Shown piece by piece: positions 30,346-42,000 of a stretch of DNA of 64,000 nucleotides; within the stretch, counting starts at the first letter, position 1, and each line of letters starts with the position of its first letter. The notes under the pieces are model-generated. The model was not told where the DNA came from. It did no database searches and saw only the letters and a program-made list of their open reading frames with translations. The DNA comes from Chlorokybus atmophyticus (lineage: Eukaryota; Streptophyta; Chlorokybophyceae; Chlorokybales; Chlorokybaceae): the NCBI GenBank assembly GCA_009103225.1, contig RHPI01000575.1, positions 233,527-297,526 on the forward strand, in the 5' to 3' direction. The position numbers and the translations under genes were made by a program.

Positions 30346-32824
30346 ATGGCGACGCCCCCATCCTTGCCCTCCTCCGCCCACGTCTACGACAACGACAGCC
30401 TGGAGAGGTGAGTCTGCCAACCTGTTAACGTCATGTTTGTTAATGGTCACGCGTCGCTTTTGAGAGACATTGACGATGCTCCCTCCTTACCTCACCCCAT
30501 TCTTTCTCTGCTCTTTATCATATCAATAGCTAATATGTGCTGAAGTGCACGTCTGACTGTTCGTCATCGTCCGGCGATGTCAAACCACCTATTTGGATGA
30601 AGCTGTGCCAGTGCACCATTGGCAAAAAGTTTGCTGATGGTGGGATCGGAGTCCGCACTACGGACCCTCGTGCGTGCAACGAGAAAAAAGGGTAACGCAT
30701 TAGACCATGGTTATGGGACATGGTTAACTGGCATGTGGCTTCTCCTATGGCAGCGACTTTTACAATAGCCTAGTGGTTAAGGCGCCAATGTTACAGTGGT
30801 AACGGAGCTGAGCGGCATATGTTCGAATCCCGCCCTACGGGACGAGAACTACTAGTTGCCGTGAAATTCGATCCAAAAGCAAATATTAGTAAAGCAATGA
30901 TCCAAAAGCACCGCGCGGGGTTGCACCCGTTGAAGCGGTGGTGCTTATGGCGTACGACCGTCGGAGTGGTCGCGATTCACGCAATCGGTAGTCGGCACGC
31001 AATAACGAGGGTCCGGTCCCATGGGGACATGGATGAGGGTTAGCTACGGCGCTCGACTTGCACAGCCGCCGGTAGGTTGCGGCGAGCTCGATAGAACGTG
31101 AGGGATGATATTGACCCATGGATAATAAGTTGGGAGGAATGTCATACCAAGATGATCATGGGACATGGTATAATAGCATGTGGCTCCTCTTATGTCAGCA
31201 ACTTTTACTGCCATAGCATAGTGGCTCCAATGTTACACAATGCGGCCGCAACTTTGCTCGCTGCAGAATACTCAATATCAGATCAACGCACACACTTGCC
31301 TTTCGGAAGCCTCTCATAAGAAAAGTGTGTATGCGCGTGTGTGTGCATGTCTGTGCACGCGTGTGCTATGCAGATATTACTATTCCATCCTTGGGCATGC
31401 ATCGTCTAGTGAACCTTACCAGCGCTAAATTTCGAGTCTTCACAGGAGGGACAGCCATTGGCCAACGAGGGCAACAGCAATGAGAGCAAGGGTTGCACGA
31501 AAGCCAGTCCTACAGCCGTTTATGTTGTCGCTGTTTGTCAACTATGTTGATGAGAGGTTGCACATGTACATTGCATTAAACTTGTTGATAATGTACCGTA
31601 GGTTTGTCTACATTGTAGGTATGTCTGCACTGAGGTTGCCAATCATGTCGTAGTACCCGCATCATAAGTTGCTTCCCATGTGCAACATATGAACCTACAC
31701 AACCATTAAGGCGGGGACATGCAGATTGGTCTTCACTGCCAGAGTACCATTCTCGTATTTGTGAATTATGCCACGCTACATCTTTGCATCGCGTGATGAC
31801 AGCAATGTAGGGAGCGCGGTGCAAACCCGAAGCACAAAATGAATGCGGGACTTGCTTTTCTATCAGCATTGCATGTTGTCGAGCCCCTCTTTATGTCCAA
31901 AGACACTTTGCTTACTACCCCTGCGGTAGTTTTGTATCAATACACTCAACACTATAGCCCACCGCACGCAACTTGTTGAGCATGGAAGCGCGCTATATGT
32001 TCCGCGTCTATTGCGCCTTATCGGTCTTTAACGGAGGGTTTATATAACCTATACTTGAAATTGCTGTTGGAGCTAAGCATCTGCACGTACGCAAAGCCCA
32101 ATAATCTCATACTCATTATGTGAGTGGTATATGTACAGAGCAAGCAATTTGTAGTCGGCCAGATATCTACATACAGATTGTGAGGTGCACACTTTGTTGT
32201 ACAACAGCGGTTAAATTGTGGCACAACATGTGTAAAACTTGTGCTGCTCTTTAATGACAGGTGGGTCGTCGCTGAGACTCCAAGCTCGGAGTTGACGCAG
32301 CTGCTTATTGGCACAGATGCCCGCTTCCCGGACGCAAATGCACAGGTTTGGCGATACGAATGTCATGAGCAATGCTGCTTGCATACCACATCAAGAATAG
32401 ACATCAACTTGCTGCAATAAGCCAACATGGCCGCAACGGTTGCATTTTGATAAACCGCATGCGAGGGGATTGCAACACAAAAAATGGCCAACATGCTACA
32501 TTTCCTACATGCATGGCTACAAGCACGGCAACCAACACTCATCCGTCATGAATTGGGCCCAGCCCCAGTTGCTGAACAATTTTGTTGCCAACATTGTCTT
32601 CATACATGTCATGAGCATTTATTTAGCATGCTAGTATAAAGCTCCGGTTTTGCGAGCATTGTTGTATTGAACTTGTACATCCATCACATAACATGATTCA
32701 TGGTTCATGTTGCTCTGTGATTGACAATGTTAAGCAGATTGAAAAGCAGCATTGGGGAGTCGCTGCATCAGAATGCAATCGTGTCAACGGGTGGAGGCGC
32801 TTCAAGAGCCAATCATCAACATGA
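30346..32824 (+). CDS. Unknown small protein, 3 exons, 77 aa
   Basis: Exon 1 is 30,346-30,407 (ATG; donor gtgagt), exon 2 is 32,261-32,345 (after a TTTAATGACAG acceptor; donor gtttgg) and exon 3 is 32,738-32,824 (TGA). Phases fit at both joins (62, 85 and 87 nt; 78 codons). The start is Pro/Ser-rich (MATPPSLPSS). Exon 2 gives ELTQLLIGTDARFPDANAQ and exon 3 EKQHWGVAASECNRVNGWRR. There is no signal peptide or membrane segment. I do not recognise the family. The DARFPDANAQ stretch recalls the start of cytochrome c oxidase subunit 6B, but the expected cysteine motifs do not follow. Intron 1 contains the tRNA-like repeat. Other small exons could exist, so the model is provisional. Confidence 0.45.
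30703..31040 (+). repeat. tRNA-like SINE candidate, copy 1
   Basis: An A-box-like TAGCCTAGTGG at 30,766-30,776 and a B-box-like GTTCGAATCC at 30,821-30,830 have the spacing of an internal Pol III promoter, and TAGCCTAGTGGTTAAGGCG is a typical tRNA D-arm. The flanks do not form an acceptor stem, so it is not a functional tRNA gene. The upstream part (GGGACATGGTTAACTGGCATG) recurs at 31,160. The right boundary is a guess. Confidence 0.5.
31139..31250 (+). repeat. Truncated second copy of the tRNA-like repeat
   Basis: About 100 bp resembles 30,703-30,800 (GGGACATGG, GCATGTGGCT, CAACTTTTAC, CATAGCATAGTGG, CCAATGTTACA), but the D-arm is partly deleted and the B-box is absent. Confidence 0.55.
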
Positions 32825-34075
32825 TTGCATATGTCATTTGTTTCATCTTACGCGCATACAACTTGCAAACAACAAGGTAGCTTAAACACAAAGACTACCG
32901 GCTGGCTTTTCTCAGCAGCTTTATATCACAAACATCCCCTCTGGGTGCTTTTGAGGGGGATGTTCTTTGCCAGCAGTAGACATGTAGCAAAAGTTTCCAA
33001 GTCCAATTGCCGGGCATGCTGTTAAGTGATGTTTTCATCCACATTTCACAGGTCAGCGCTACAGTGCTCCGTTTCCCAAATGCGAGCAAGTTGTGACGGG
33101 TGCATTCCGTTGCTTAATGCAATGTATGACTCCAACTCGCCAATCACTGCATACAGTAACTTACCAACTTTGTTACCATTTTCATTGCACGCACGTGCTG
33201 TAGCAAATTGCAGATTCACTTGAACAGGCACAACAGACATTGTGCGTGATATATCGGCCAGATTCAAATCTCTACAGCATTACTCAACATAAACGTCGGT
33301 TTTAGGTGTTTTATATCTTGGTAATTAACGTACAATTGTCACACAATTTTTAGTGCTGCGCTTGAGTATGGGAGTTGAAAATGCACCATGCATTTGTGCG
33401 TGAATTAGTAGTGTTGATCATTTTGTGTCTGCATGGTAATTGAATCATATAGTCTTGCCACGCGCCATGCAGGATTTGAATCTGCTTTCACATCCTCTTT
33501 GTTAACTACACAGTTAGCTTAGCTCACAACCGGCAGTAATCAGCAGTCTTTTCCGTTTGACACATCACATCACATTACATCACATCACATTACATCACAT
33601 CACATGTTTAAAATGAGGACTTTAGGCCACGGTTGATATTGTAATTTTGACTATGTTACCATTTTAAGACAAAGCTTCGTCACCATTGCGTCGCCTTGCT
33701 CAACATCGTCATTCACCATGAAACTGCATATAAACCTTCCGCCGGCAGGTGTGCTGACCGGAAAGCGAGGGTCAGTGTCGACCTACAAACCGAGCTCCTG
33801 TGCAGCTGAGCGCAGCCAGCAGGTTATACCTGGTCCGAAGTGACTGACCTGAACCAGCAACGCCGGTTAAGAGCTGCCTAGAACAAACTTTACAATGGAC
33901 GCTGCCAACCGCGCAACCTTACACCTTACTCAGCCAAGCAAGGGGCAGCCTGAGCCATGAACTTGGCTTTCAATCAGGTCAGGGCAGGAAGGGGCGGCGG
34001 CGGCGGCGGCATTGAAGGACTCCGGCTGGTGGGCTTGAGAAGCAAAAGCAGAAGCAGCAGCAGCAGCAGGCAGCC
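32825..34075. other. Intergenic upstream of the first PLAC8 gene
   Basis: No exon is recognised. About 33,560-33,605 is a short CACAT/CATTA tandem repeat. GGCGGC repeats and an AGCAGC tract directly precede the PLAC8 start codon; the same leader is recognisable in front of the second PLAC8 copy. Confidence 0.4.
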
Positions 34076-34603
34076 ATGAACATTCCTGAAGGCGACAAGG
34101 GCTACTATCCCAATCAAGGAGTTCCTGTGCATGATGGCCAGGTCAGTTCCTCGTTCAGTATGTCGACAGATGCCATCTGTCGACATACAGTGCATCTGAC
34201 TCGTACTGTCTTGACTAGTACTTCGTTACTATACACATACCCCTACTGCGTCATACCTAGTAACTCTGGGGCTATCAGCAAGCAATTGAAGTGGACAATC
34301 AGCATGCAATCATGCAATGATGATGGTGAAAGTCCCCCCNNNNNNNNNNNNNNNNNNNNNNNNNNNNNNNNNNNNNNNNNNNNNNNNNNNNNNNNNNNNN
34401 NNNNNNNNNNNNNNNNNNNNNNNNNNNNNNNNNNNNNNNNNNNNNNNNNNNNNNNNNNNNNNNNNNNNNNNNNNNNNNNNNNNNNNNNNNNNNNNNNNNN
34501 NNNNNNNNNNNNNNNNNNNNNNNNNNNNNNNNNNNNNNNNNNNNNNNNNNNNNNNNNNNNNNNNNNNNNNNNNNNNNNNNNNNNNNNNNNNNNNNNNNNN
34601 NNN

Positions 34604-34674
<71 letters not shown>

Positions 34675-35836
34675 TGCGTGTGTGCGTGTGATGACTTTGC
34701 TGTCAACTCCGGCATTGATTGCACATGTGCAGGCCCAGAATGCGTCCAGCTATGTGCCGTCAGAGACATATGTGAATCAGGTGAGAAAGACGTAGTTGGC
34801 ACATAACTTGCAATAGCTGCATTGAGAAATTATATCTCAAACTCTTGTCTCTAGCACCATCAGTCGTGTTTGCCAAAGCCATGATCGTGCATGATGAAAC
34901 TCCATCTTGTGACGTGTGAAGCCCGGACACACGTTAATAGCCTCTTGGCGTGTACAGCAAGGCAAAGCAGGGCTTCGTAATGCTGTGTGTGCAGCCTGCG
35001 GCCGCTATTGAGTGATGGTCAAATGTACAGATTTGCCTCAGTTGCAACCGTGATGAATTCAGACCCACTGCCACCTACAACAGACGCTGTCATGCCTATG
35101 TTGTGCCTCCTGAATTACTGACTGCAAGTGGTATGTCATGACACCCAGACACTGCCGCCTGTAGTCCTTGTCCCCCACCCAACACAGCTCAAACTCAACC
35201 AGTGGCAGAGTGAGCTCACCGACTGCTGCGCCAACCCCGGCGGCTTTGGCCTATGTAAGTGCTGATACGATTACATGCGTGCAATTACGCGCACATACGT
35301 GTGGGGGTGTTGACTTTGTGCTTCAGAGGTAGTGCTGCACCCTGTGATGTGCGTGTCCATGCTTGCACATGTGTACGCGTGGGTGCTGGCATGCGTGTGC
35401 GCACGCATGCAGTGCTCTGCTGTTGGGTAACCGACCATCCAACCTGTCAGGTTGCTACGCGTGCTGGTGCACGTCGTGTTTGTACGGCCAGAATGTGGAG
35501 CTGCAGGGCAAGCCGGATGCAATATGCGGGGGTAGCTGTTTCGGCGCATGCCTGCTGCACTTCGTCTTGGGAGGGATGTTTAGCACGGCGGGTGCCATCT
35601 TCGGAATCCCCGTGTGCCCTCCCTTCAGCTGGATCGTCCAGATGGTGACCAGAAACCAGATCAGGACCAGGTATTCCCTTCCCCAGACTCCCTGCCACGA
35701 CTGCCTAGTCAGCTGCTTCTGCGCCTGCTGCGCACTCGCCCAAGAGAACCGCGAGCTACGGCGGCGAAAGGACGCCGCGCTGGTTGTCACGGGTGTGGCT
35801 GTAAACCCTCCTCCACCTCAAGCCATGTCCCAATGA
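34076..35836 (+). CDS. PLAC8 (cell number regulator/PCR-like) protein, 4 exons, 188 aa
   Basis: The exons are 34,076-34,141, 34,733-34,780, 35,188-35,254 and 35,451-35,836 (66, 48, 67 and 386 nt; all junctions GT-AG, phases fit; 189 codons). The N-terminus is soluble and Tyr/Pro-rich. Exon 3 ends the LTDCCAN motif, and the split Cys codon leads into CYACWCTSCLYGQNVE, a Gly/Ala/Phe-rich hydrophobic middle, then PCHDCLVSCFCACCALAQENREL. These are the two Cys-rich blocks of the PLAC8 family, small membrane-associated proteins linked in plants to organ size and metal (Cd, Ca) transport. Intron 1 contains the gap 34,340-34,603, a (CT)n/(TG)n tract and a palindrome at 34,159-34,187. A TGTAA lies at 36,075. 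Substrate unknown. Confidence 0.88.
34159..34187. repeat. Perfect palindrome, 14-bp arms, 1-nt loop
   Basis: TATGTCGACAGATG, a single C, and its exact reverse complement. It lies 18 bp into intron 1 of the first PLAC8 gene. Confidence 0.95.
34340..34603. other. Assembly gap (N run) followed by (CT)n/(TG)n microsatellite
   Basis: About 264 N, then CT repeats to about 34,657 and TG/CG repeats to about 34,690, all inside intron 1 of the PLAC8 gene. The gap was probably caused by the microsatellite. Confidence 0.95.
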
Positions 35837-37507
35837 AACAACGCAGAGTGTGGATGACAAAGGGAAGGTTGTGCCTTGTGCCCCGAGCAAGGGGCTCTGT
35901 CTTCTTGATGCCAGTGAAAGGGATGCATGCACTAGTTGCATGAATCTGGTACTTGCAGAGAGGTTGAGCATAATTTACTAGGCATTGATGAGACATCTTC
36001 CTTCCATCAAGCGAATTGCATTTGTACCTTGGTATGGTTGGTATGTAGTGCTGCTGCATCTGGGATACTTGCTATGTAACAAGCATCGCACAATGCCATC
36101 AAATAACTACCATAGGCAGGCGGAGGAGCAATGGCGCAGGTGCACAGTTGATTGTATGGGCTTGCACGCACGTGTGCGTGGTTCGCTTTCAAACTAGTGG
36201 CTCTGCTGCATGAGATGTGTAGGAGGCTAGTTGAAATCTGCCACTGTTTGTATGGCCAATCTGCCCTGCGTTTGTGTTTTTTTTTGTGTTTTACTTCAAC
36301 GCCACTTGTACCCATTGTTCACCACGGCATGGCCCAGGTGACTGCATGAAAGAGCAAAACGCCCACCACACGACCGGGGAGGGGGGGGGGGGGCGGCTGT
36401 GCCGCACAGATGAGCTGCATTTGACTCAAATAGGGTGTAATGGTCATCCTCACAGTTAAATGCAGCAGCCACTACCGCCGCTGCAGCACTGAGCTGGTCA
36501 TTTCGGAGGTAGCTGCAGGCTGAGACATGCTGAGATGGTCAAACTTGTTATGTAGCGCTAAATGTCCTCTGTAAAGACAATCACGTTTGTTCAACAACAA
36601 TAGTGTTATTGTTTGTGGTGGCGTTGTCGTTACCCGACTATCTAGGCATAACCTTTCTACGTCCACTTGGCATTGCTGCAATGCTGAGATTTGCAGCCGC
36701 ATGCGCAATAAAGTTGACAAGGCCTTGCTTCTGTGTTTGAGCCAACCTTTACTTGTTTTGCACAATTTATAAGGGCAAAATTGATGTAGGCAGTCTTACA
36801 AACCGCTCACCTTTGCATCCTTCTGACAGCGTTGGGCGTACTCAAGCAGTACTCGACCCACGAAATGACCACCCTTGCAACGTCAACTTTCTGATGATGA
36901 GTTACGAATGCACAACAAGGTTTTCAGATGATATTCATCTCCATGTGTATACATGTGGTGTGCCACACCATGTATAGTCTACTATCACCATTCAAATAGC
37001 ATTGGTTGTAGGCAAAGTCAATTCTATGATAAGGAATTCGGCTATGTGTATCAATCACTCGTACATCGCATGTGAATGTAGATGTCATTAACGAGGTCAC
37101 TCGCTACAATCCGTTATGACTTAAAGAATTGATTTGACGTGCTGCGCCTGTCGCCATTTGTCATCCATCGTAACAGAGCTGGCAAGCACTTGGGGCCAAT
37201 CCTGCATGAATACTGTCTACACATTGTGCGATGCTGTATGCCCAAGTACACTTCGTTGTACTGTACATAGCTTCTCATTTTCAAAACAAGCTAAGTTTAC
37301 ATTACAGTAACTCATGGATTGTGTAGTGTGTGTAGATTTACGGTTACATTGTATATACTTGATCCTAAGGCGTGCGTCCATGACACAGTAACAGTGACAC
37401 TGCATGTGTCATACACTCGGCTTTTAGAATGGGAAGCTGTAAGTCTGCACAGCAACAGTTCGTTGGCGTTGTAGCTGCGCACTGTCACACGCTGGTGCAC
37501 AAGGAAT

Positions 37508-38045
37508 GCAATGTGGTATTTGTGACAATCGTGTATGCACTCATGGGTTGGAGTGCTGGTTGCTGCGGTCACATGCTTGTCTCAAATGCCAGTTATTGCC
37601 AGGAAGATTCCTCCAGTCCTCCAACCAGCTTGCAAGGTCAAGCTGACATAGAACAGTAAATATCACATGCAACATAACGCCACATTGCTGCAGCCCAAAC
37701 CGCAATGTGCACGCACACAGTCACAGCATCGCATATGTGTATGAAGAATCAAAGGGCTACTGATATGCTACGCATATCAATGTAATGTGGTATTTGTGAC
37801 AATCGTGTATGCACTCGTGGGTTGGAGTGTTGGTTGCTGCGGTCACATGCTTGTTTCAATTGCCAATTATTGCCAGGAAGATTCCTCCAATCCTCCAACC
37901 AGCTTGCAAGATTAAGCTGACATAGAATAGTAAATATCACATGCAACATAACGCCACATTGCTGCAGCCCAAACCGCAATGTGCGCGCACACAGTCACAG
38001 CATCGCATATGTGTTTAAAGAATCAAAGGGCTACTGATATGCGTA
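37508..38045. repeat. Tandem duplication, two units of about 270 bp
   Basis: The block starting at 37,508 (GTGGTATTTGTGACAATCG) is repeated from about 37,788 with a few substitutions (for example GTGCACGCAC versus GTGCGCGCAC). Each unit ends in GAATCAAAGGGCTACTGATATGC, which in the second unit is continued as a palindrome. Confidence 0.92.
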
Positions 38046-38075
38046 GCTACGCATATCAGTAGCCCTTTGATTCTT
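38018..38075. repeat. Perfect 58-bp palindrome without loop
   Basis: Arms of 29 bp (38,018-38,046 and 38,047-38,075) are exact reverse complements with no spacer. Outside the core, GTGTTTAA and its partner CATACAC continue with mismatches, while the matching spot of the first duplicate (37,739 on) reads GTGTATGAAGAATC, the exact complement of the right flank. Confidence 0.95.
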
Positions 38076-39005
38076 CATACACACGGCCTTGCCGACCTTT
38101 GATGTGCAGTCAACACCCTCAAACCTAGAATCTGAGTATGCTAGGTCTGTCCGGCGCATGTGCTGACACTGCTATATACACATATGTATAAAGCAAAAGG
38201 ATGAACAACAAATGCACACTCACACATATGCTTGCATCAATTTGGGTGGGGACCCAGACAGCTTTTACAATACAACCAACGCTAGGACTTAGGACCCTAC
38301 CGACATCAACCACAACACAACACAACCAACGCTGTGGAGAGGCAGGCAGGCAGGGCAGAACAGACGAAGTAGGGAGCATCACCACCTGCGCAGCAGAGGC
38401 GTATGTACAAATGTAATGCCGTGTCCGCGCGCTCACTACCGGCACATATAGCACACCTCTTGCACACCCAGTCACATGATGCTCATATGCTCACACACAG
38501 TCACACCCTCACTCTGCTCACACATAACCATACTCATCCACTCTCCCCAATACACCACACCCACGCCCACATCGACACCATCGTTCCCCGTCAGCACATG
38601 TTGACAGTCGCGCAGCAACAGATGCAACAAGTGACGTCTACAAAAGTACAGAAAACGCGAGAGGGGTATGCCCATGCCCAGTGTAACCACGCAACATCGT
38701 CACAGCCCACCAGGTATGCTGAGAAAGCATCTTGACTAATCAATGCGCAACAAGGTGTGCGCAGAGTGTAGCGAAGCACAATCCTTTGCCTACCAACCAA
38801 CCTACTAAACGTGTTGCCTACCCGTGCAAAGAATCTACTTGTAAGGGGCTAGAAGGGTACAACTTAGAATGGGAAGAGGGAGTAGGCAACTTTCATAACG
38901 CCTGCATTGTTGGTCCCCCGACCAAAAAAATCCATGGTCTGCCGGTTGGCAGACCAAACCAATTACGGCTTACAACCTGAAGAAATACTACAACGCCTAC
39001 GCCGG

Positions 39006-42000
39006 TCATGCCTCATGGGCAGTGCTCAGAACAACTGCAGCCGCGGCTACCACAGCAGCAGGATGCGGATGTGTCCGCAGTATGTGCTGAATGTACTTGC
39101 GCACTTGAGGTAGCATCCTTTGCACAAGCACTCCATACCCAGTGACTCTGCAACAGTGATATCATCAGTCAGAGCGTGTTGGCCCCACAATTGCCGTGAT
39201 GCGCCGTGATGCGATTGCACTGGTGCATCAAGTTGCTGCTTACCCCCGCGCTGCAACGAGTTGCTGATAGTGCTCAAGCGTGAAGACCACGCAGTGCTGC
39301 TTGAGGGTGGGTGCATGGTAAGTGTCTGCTAGTTCGTAAATGCCAGAAACATTTTCTACAGTAAGGTCTTGCGCGATGGCAAACTCGCACAACCGCTTCA
39401 GACCTTCCAACAGGTACTGATCAGCGGCGCGCAACAACTCCTGGGCTATGTCTGCTGTCACTTCCACCGTACCTGTGTAAATACACCTGCAAAACAGAAC
39501 ACATGCAATGCACAGGTAAGTACATTGCTGACAATTGTTTTGTTCGATGCACATGTACTCAGCCACATCCAGGAGATAGCCATTTGAGCACTTCTACTTG
39601 TTGATGACATGTTGCGCACCTCATCATGGCCTCAAACGCTTTCCAGCTAATATTTGGTATCTCTATGTTTTTGGCTTCCTTTTCCTGCATGGCATCGAGG
39701 TTAGGGTACATATGCTCGAGCGCAGCACTGCACATAGTACAGGTGCGCAACCTACCCTATAACCTCCATCAAACATGGCGCGGAAGGTGTCGGATGATGC
39801 CAGCAGTGCAATGCGATGTGCGTAGAACACGTGACCTGCATTGCATTGGTGTCATAACACCAAATCAACACTACAAGCAAATTGCTGGAGACAGAGCAAT
39901 AAAAAGTTTCTGCTGGCTGACATGTATTGAACATACCTTCTACGACAAAGGTCACATCAGACAAGGTCTGGCAGTTGACATACTGCTCGCCCAAGTAGAC
40001 TTGGGGAGTGGGTGGCGGTGGTGCATTCTCCATTGGAGATGTAAGGGATGCCTTCTTCACAAGGGCAAACAGGGCGCTGGCACTTTCTTGTTGCTGTACT
40101 GGGCTCTTCACATTGGACAGCATCTCCAGCAGCACCTGCGATGCACAGAAGTTCAGGCTTAGGCAAAACAGCTTGCGGCTTCCATGTGAAGCACACAATT
40201 CTCTGCATGTACAAATCAAAGAAGCTCAGGCTATTGCAAGACAGCTTTGCACCCTGCACGTGACGCACATGACACTTTACTATAGGCTATATGCGACAAA
40301 TGCACAACATAAAATGTACCTCAAGACCGCCATGCTCTATGAAAGCAGCCCGTTGATGCTCAACATCCTTCAGCAAATGTGCCAGCGCAGTTGCGACCCG
40401 GTACCGAACACTTCGATCAGATGAATGAAGCATAGACAGCAACAACCTGAGGGTTTGCCCATGAATCTTGCTTTCCAACCGATTAATGGTCTTTTGTACG
40501 CAATCCTTGGATGCCTGCAACAAGCGTTGAGTCAGGATGACCACAACCTAATAGAGCTGCACAGCAGCGATTCGCTCTGTGGGGTGCATTACCTGAACAA
40601 TAAGCTGTCCATCAAGCAACTGTTGAACGCCTCCTTCTCTAACCATAGAGGCAACATTCTCTTCATTGTCAGCTAATCCGTAAAGGGCAAAGGCGGCATT
40701 GTGTTGCAGAGAGCCATTGCGACACTCCAGCAAATCCAGGAGAGGCCTTAGACCTCCAGCATGCACAATGCCAGCTTGGTTGTCAGGGTTCTGTTGGGCG
40801 AGGCGGCCAAGCGCGAATGCCGCCATTTCTCTCAACTGCGGGTCGGTGACTGATAGCATGCTTATTAGCGGTCGCACGGCTCCACGCTGTGCTATGCGGG
40901 ACTGTGGCAAGGAAAGCATACCACAATCAGCACAGTGACATGGTAAGGTTCTGCATAACAGACCAGAACAACCAAACAGACGCGCACCTTGTACTCTGGG
41001 TCTGTGGTTGCAAACTGGCCCAACAAAAGTGCAGCTTCCCGTTGACTTTCCGGGCATTTCGAACTGAGCAAGCCTATGACAGGCTGAAGCGCTCCCTCGT
41101 CTAGCACGCGCTTTTTTATTAGGTGTGAAGAATGCACAAGGTTGCCGATAACTCCAACCTGTGGACAGGATAAGTTAACTCACATCCACATTAGTTACAT
41201 GCCTTCAGGCACTTGCAAAGAAAGTGAGTGGCATACGTACCGCTTCGTAGTGAATGCCAACATCTTCTGACTTCAACATGAAGATGAGAGTTGGCAGCGC
41301 ACCACACTCAACAATCTGCATACTCGCCATCGTCAGCATTGTGGCTTTGTAAAACAACAGTGGAGTGCACGGGTCCGCTTAGATTCCAATTGAGCAAGCA
41401 TAATGACCTGAGCCTTGTTCTCATCGTTCTTGAAGGCCAAAGTCCTGAGCGCTCCAGCAGCCGCCCTCTGCACTTTGCTGTCTGGAGAATCCAGCAAAGC
41501 CACAAGTGGAGGGATGCCACCTTCCGCTCTACCAATCCAAAATGCAGAGACGTTAAACAATGCCCGTTAAGCGATGCAAAAGCCTCAGCAACAAGTGAAC
41601 ATCACAAGCAAGCGGGCAAGCCACTGGTATGCAACCGCCTGTGCGACGAACAACCTTAATCTACCTGACTCTTGACTTGATGACCACGTTCTCATGTGCC
41701 AAGTTTGTAATGGCATCTGCAGCACGTCGCGCAACAGCGGCGCTAAGCTCAGGTGCAGGCGCCGCAAGCCCACTCCTATCTTCAGTTTTTCTCCGAGCAG
41801 CGGCACATTTGTGGATTAGTGCCACCAAAGCTGGCAGTGCCCCGGCATTGGCTATTCGCCGCTGATGTTCAGGCTTGATGGCTAACAAACCGAGAGCGAA
41901 CGCTGCCTCCTTCTCGACCTCATCATGGTCTTCTTCATTGCCAGCTTGTAAACGAGGGGGCTGTGCAGCAGACAATGGATCCGGGGAAGCCGGCGGGCTC

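Larger units (their letters stand above)
35837..39005. other. Intergenic with tandem duplication and palindrome
   Basis: This is the 3' flank of the plus-strand PLAC8 gene and the 3' flank of the minus-strand ARIA-like gene (convergent). It contains poly-G at 36,377-36,393, the tandem duplication 37,508-38,045, the palindrome 38,018-38,075 and CACA-rich sequence at 38,440-38,600. No further gene recognised. Confidence 0.45.

Noticed and set aside
30766-30840. Functional tRNA gene
   Set aside because: The A- and B-box are recognisable but no 7-bp acceptor stem or clear anticodon stem forms; treated as a SINE-type repeat.
30346-32824. Cytochrome c oxidase subunit 6B gene
   Set aside because: Only DARFPDANAQ resembles the family; the CX9C/CX10C cysteine motifs are missing in the next exon.
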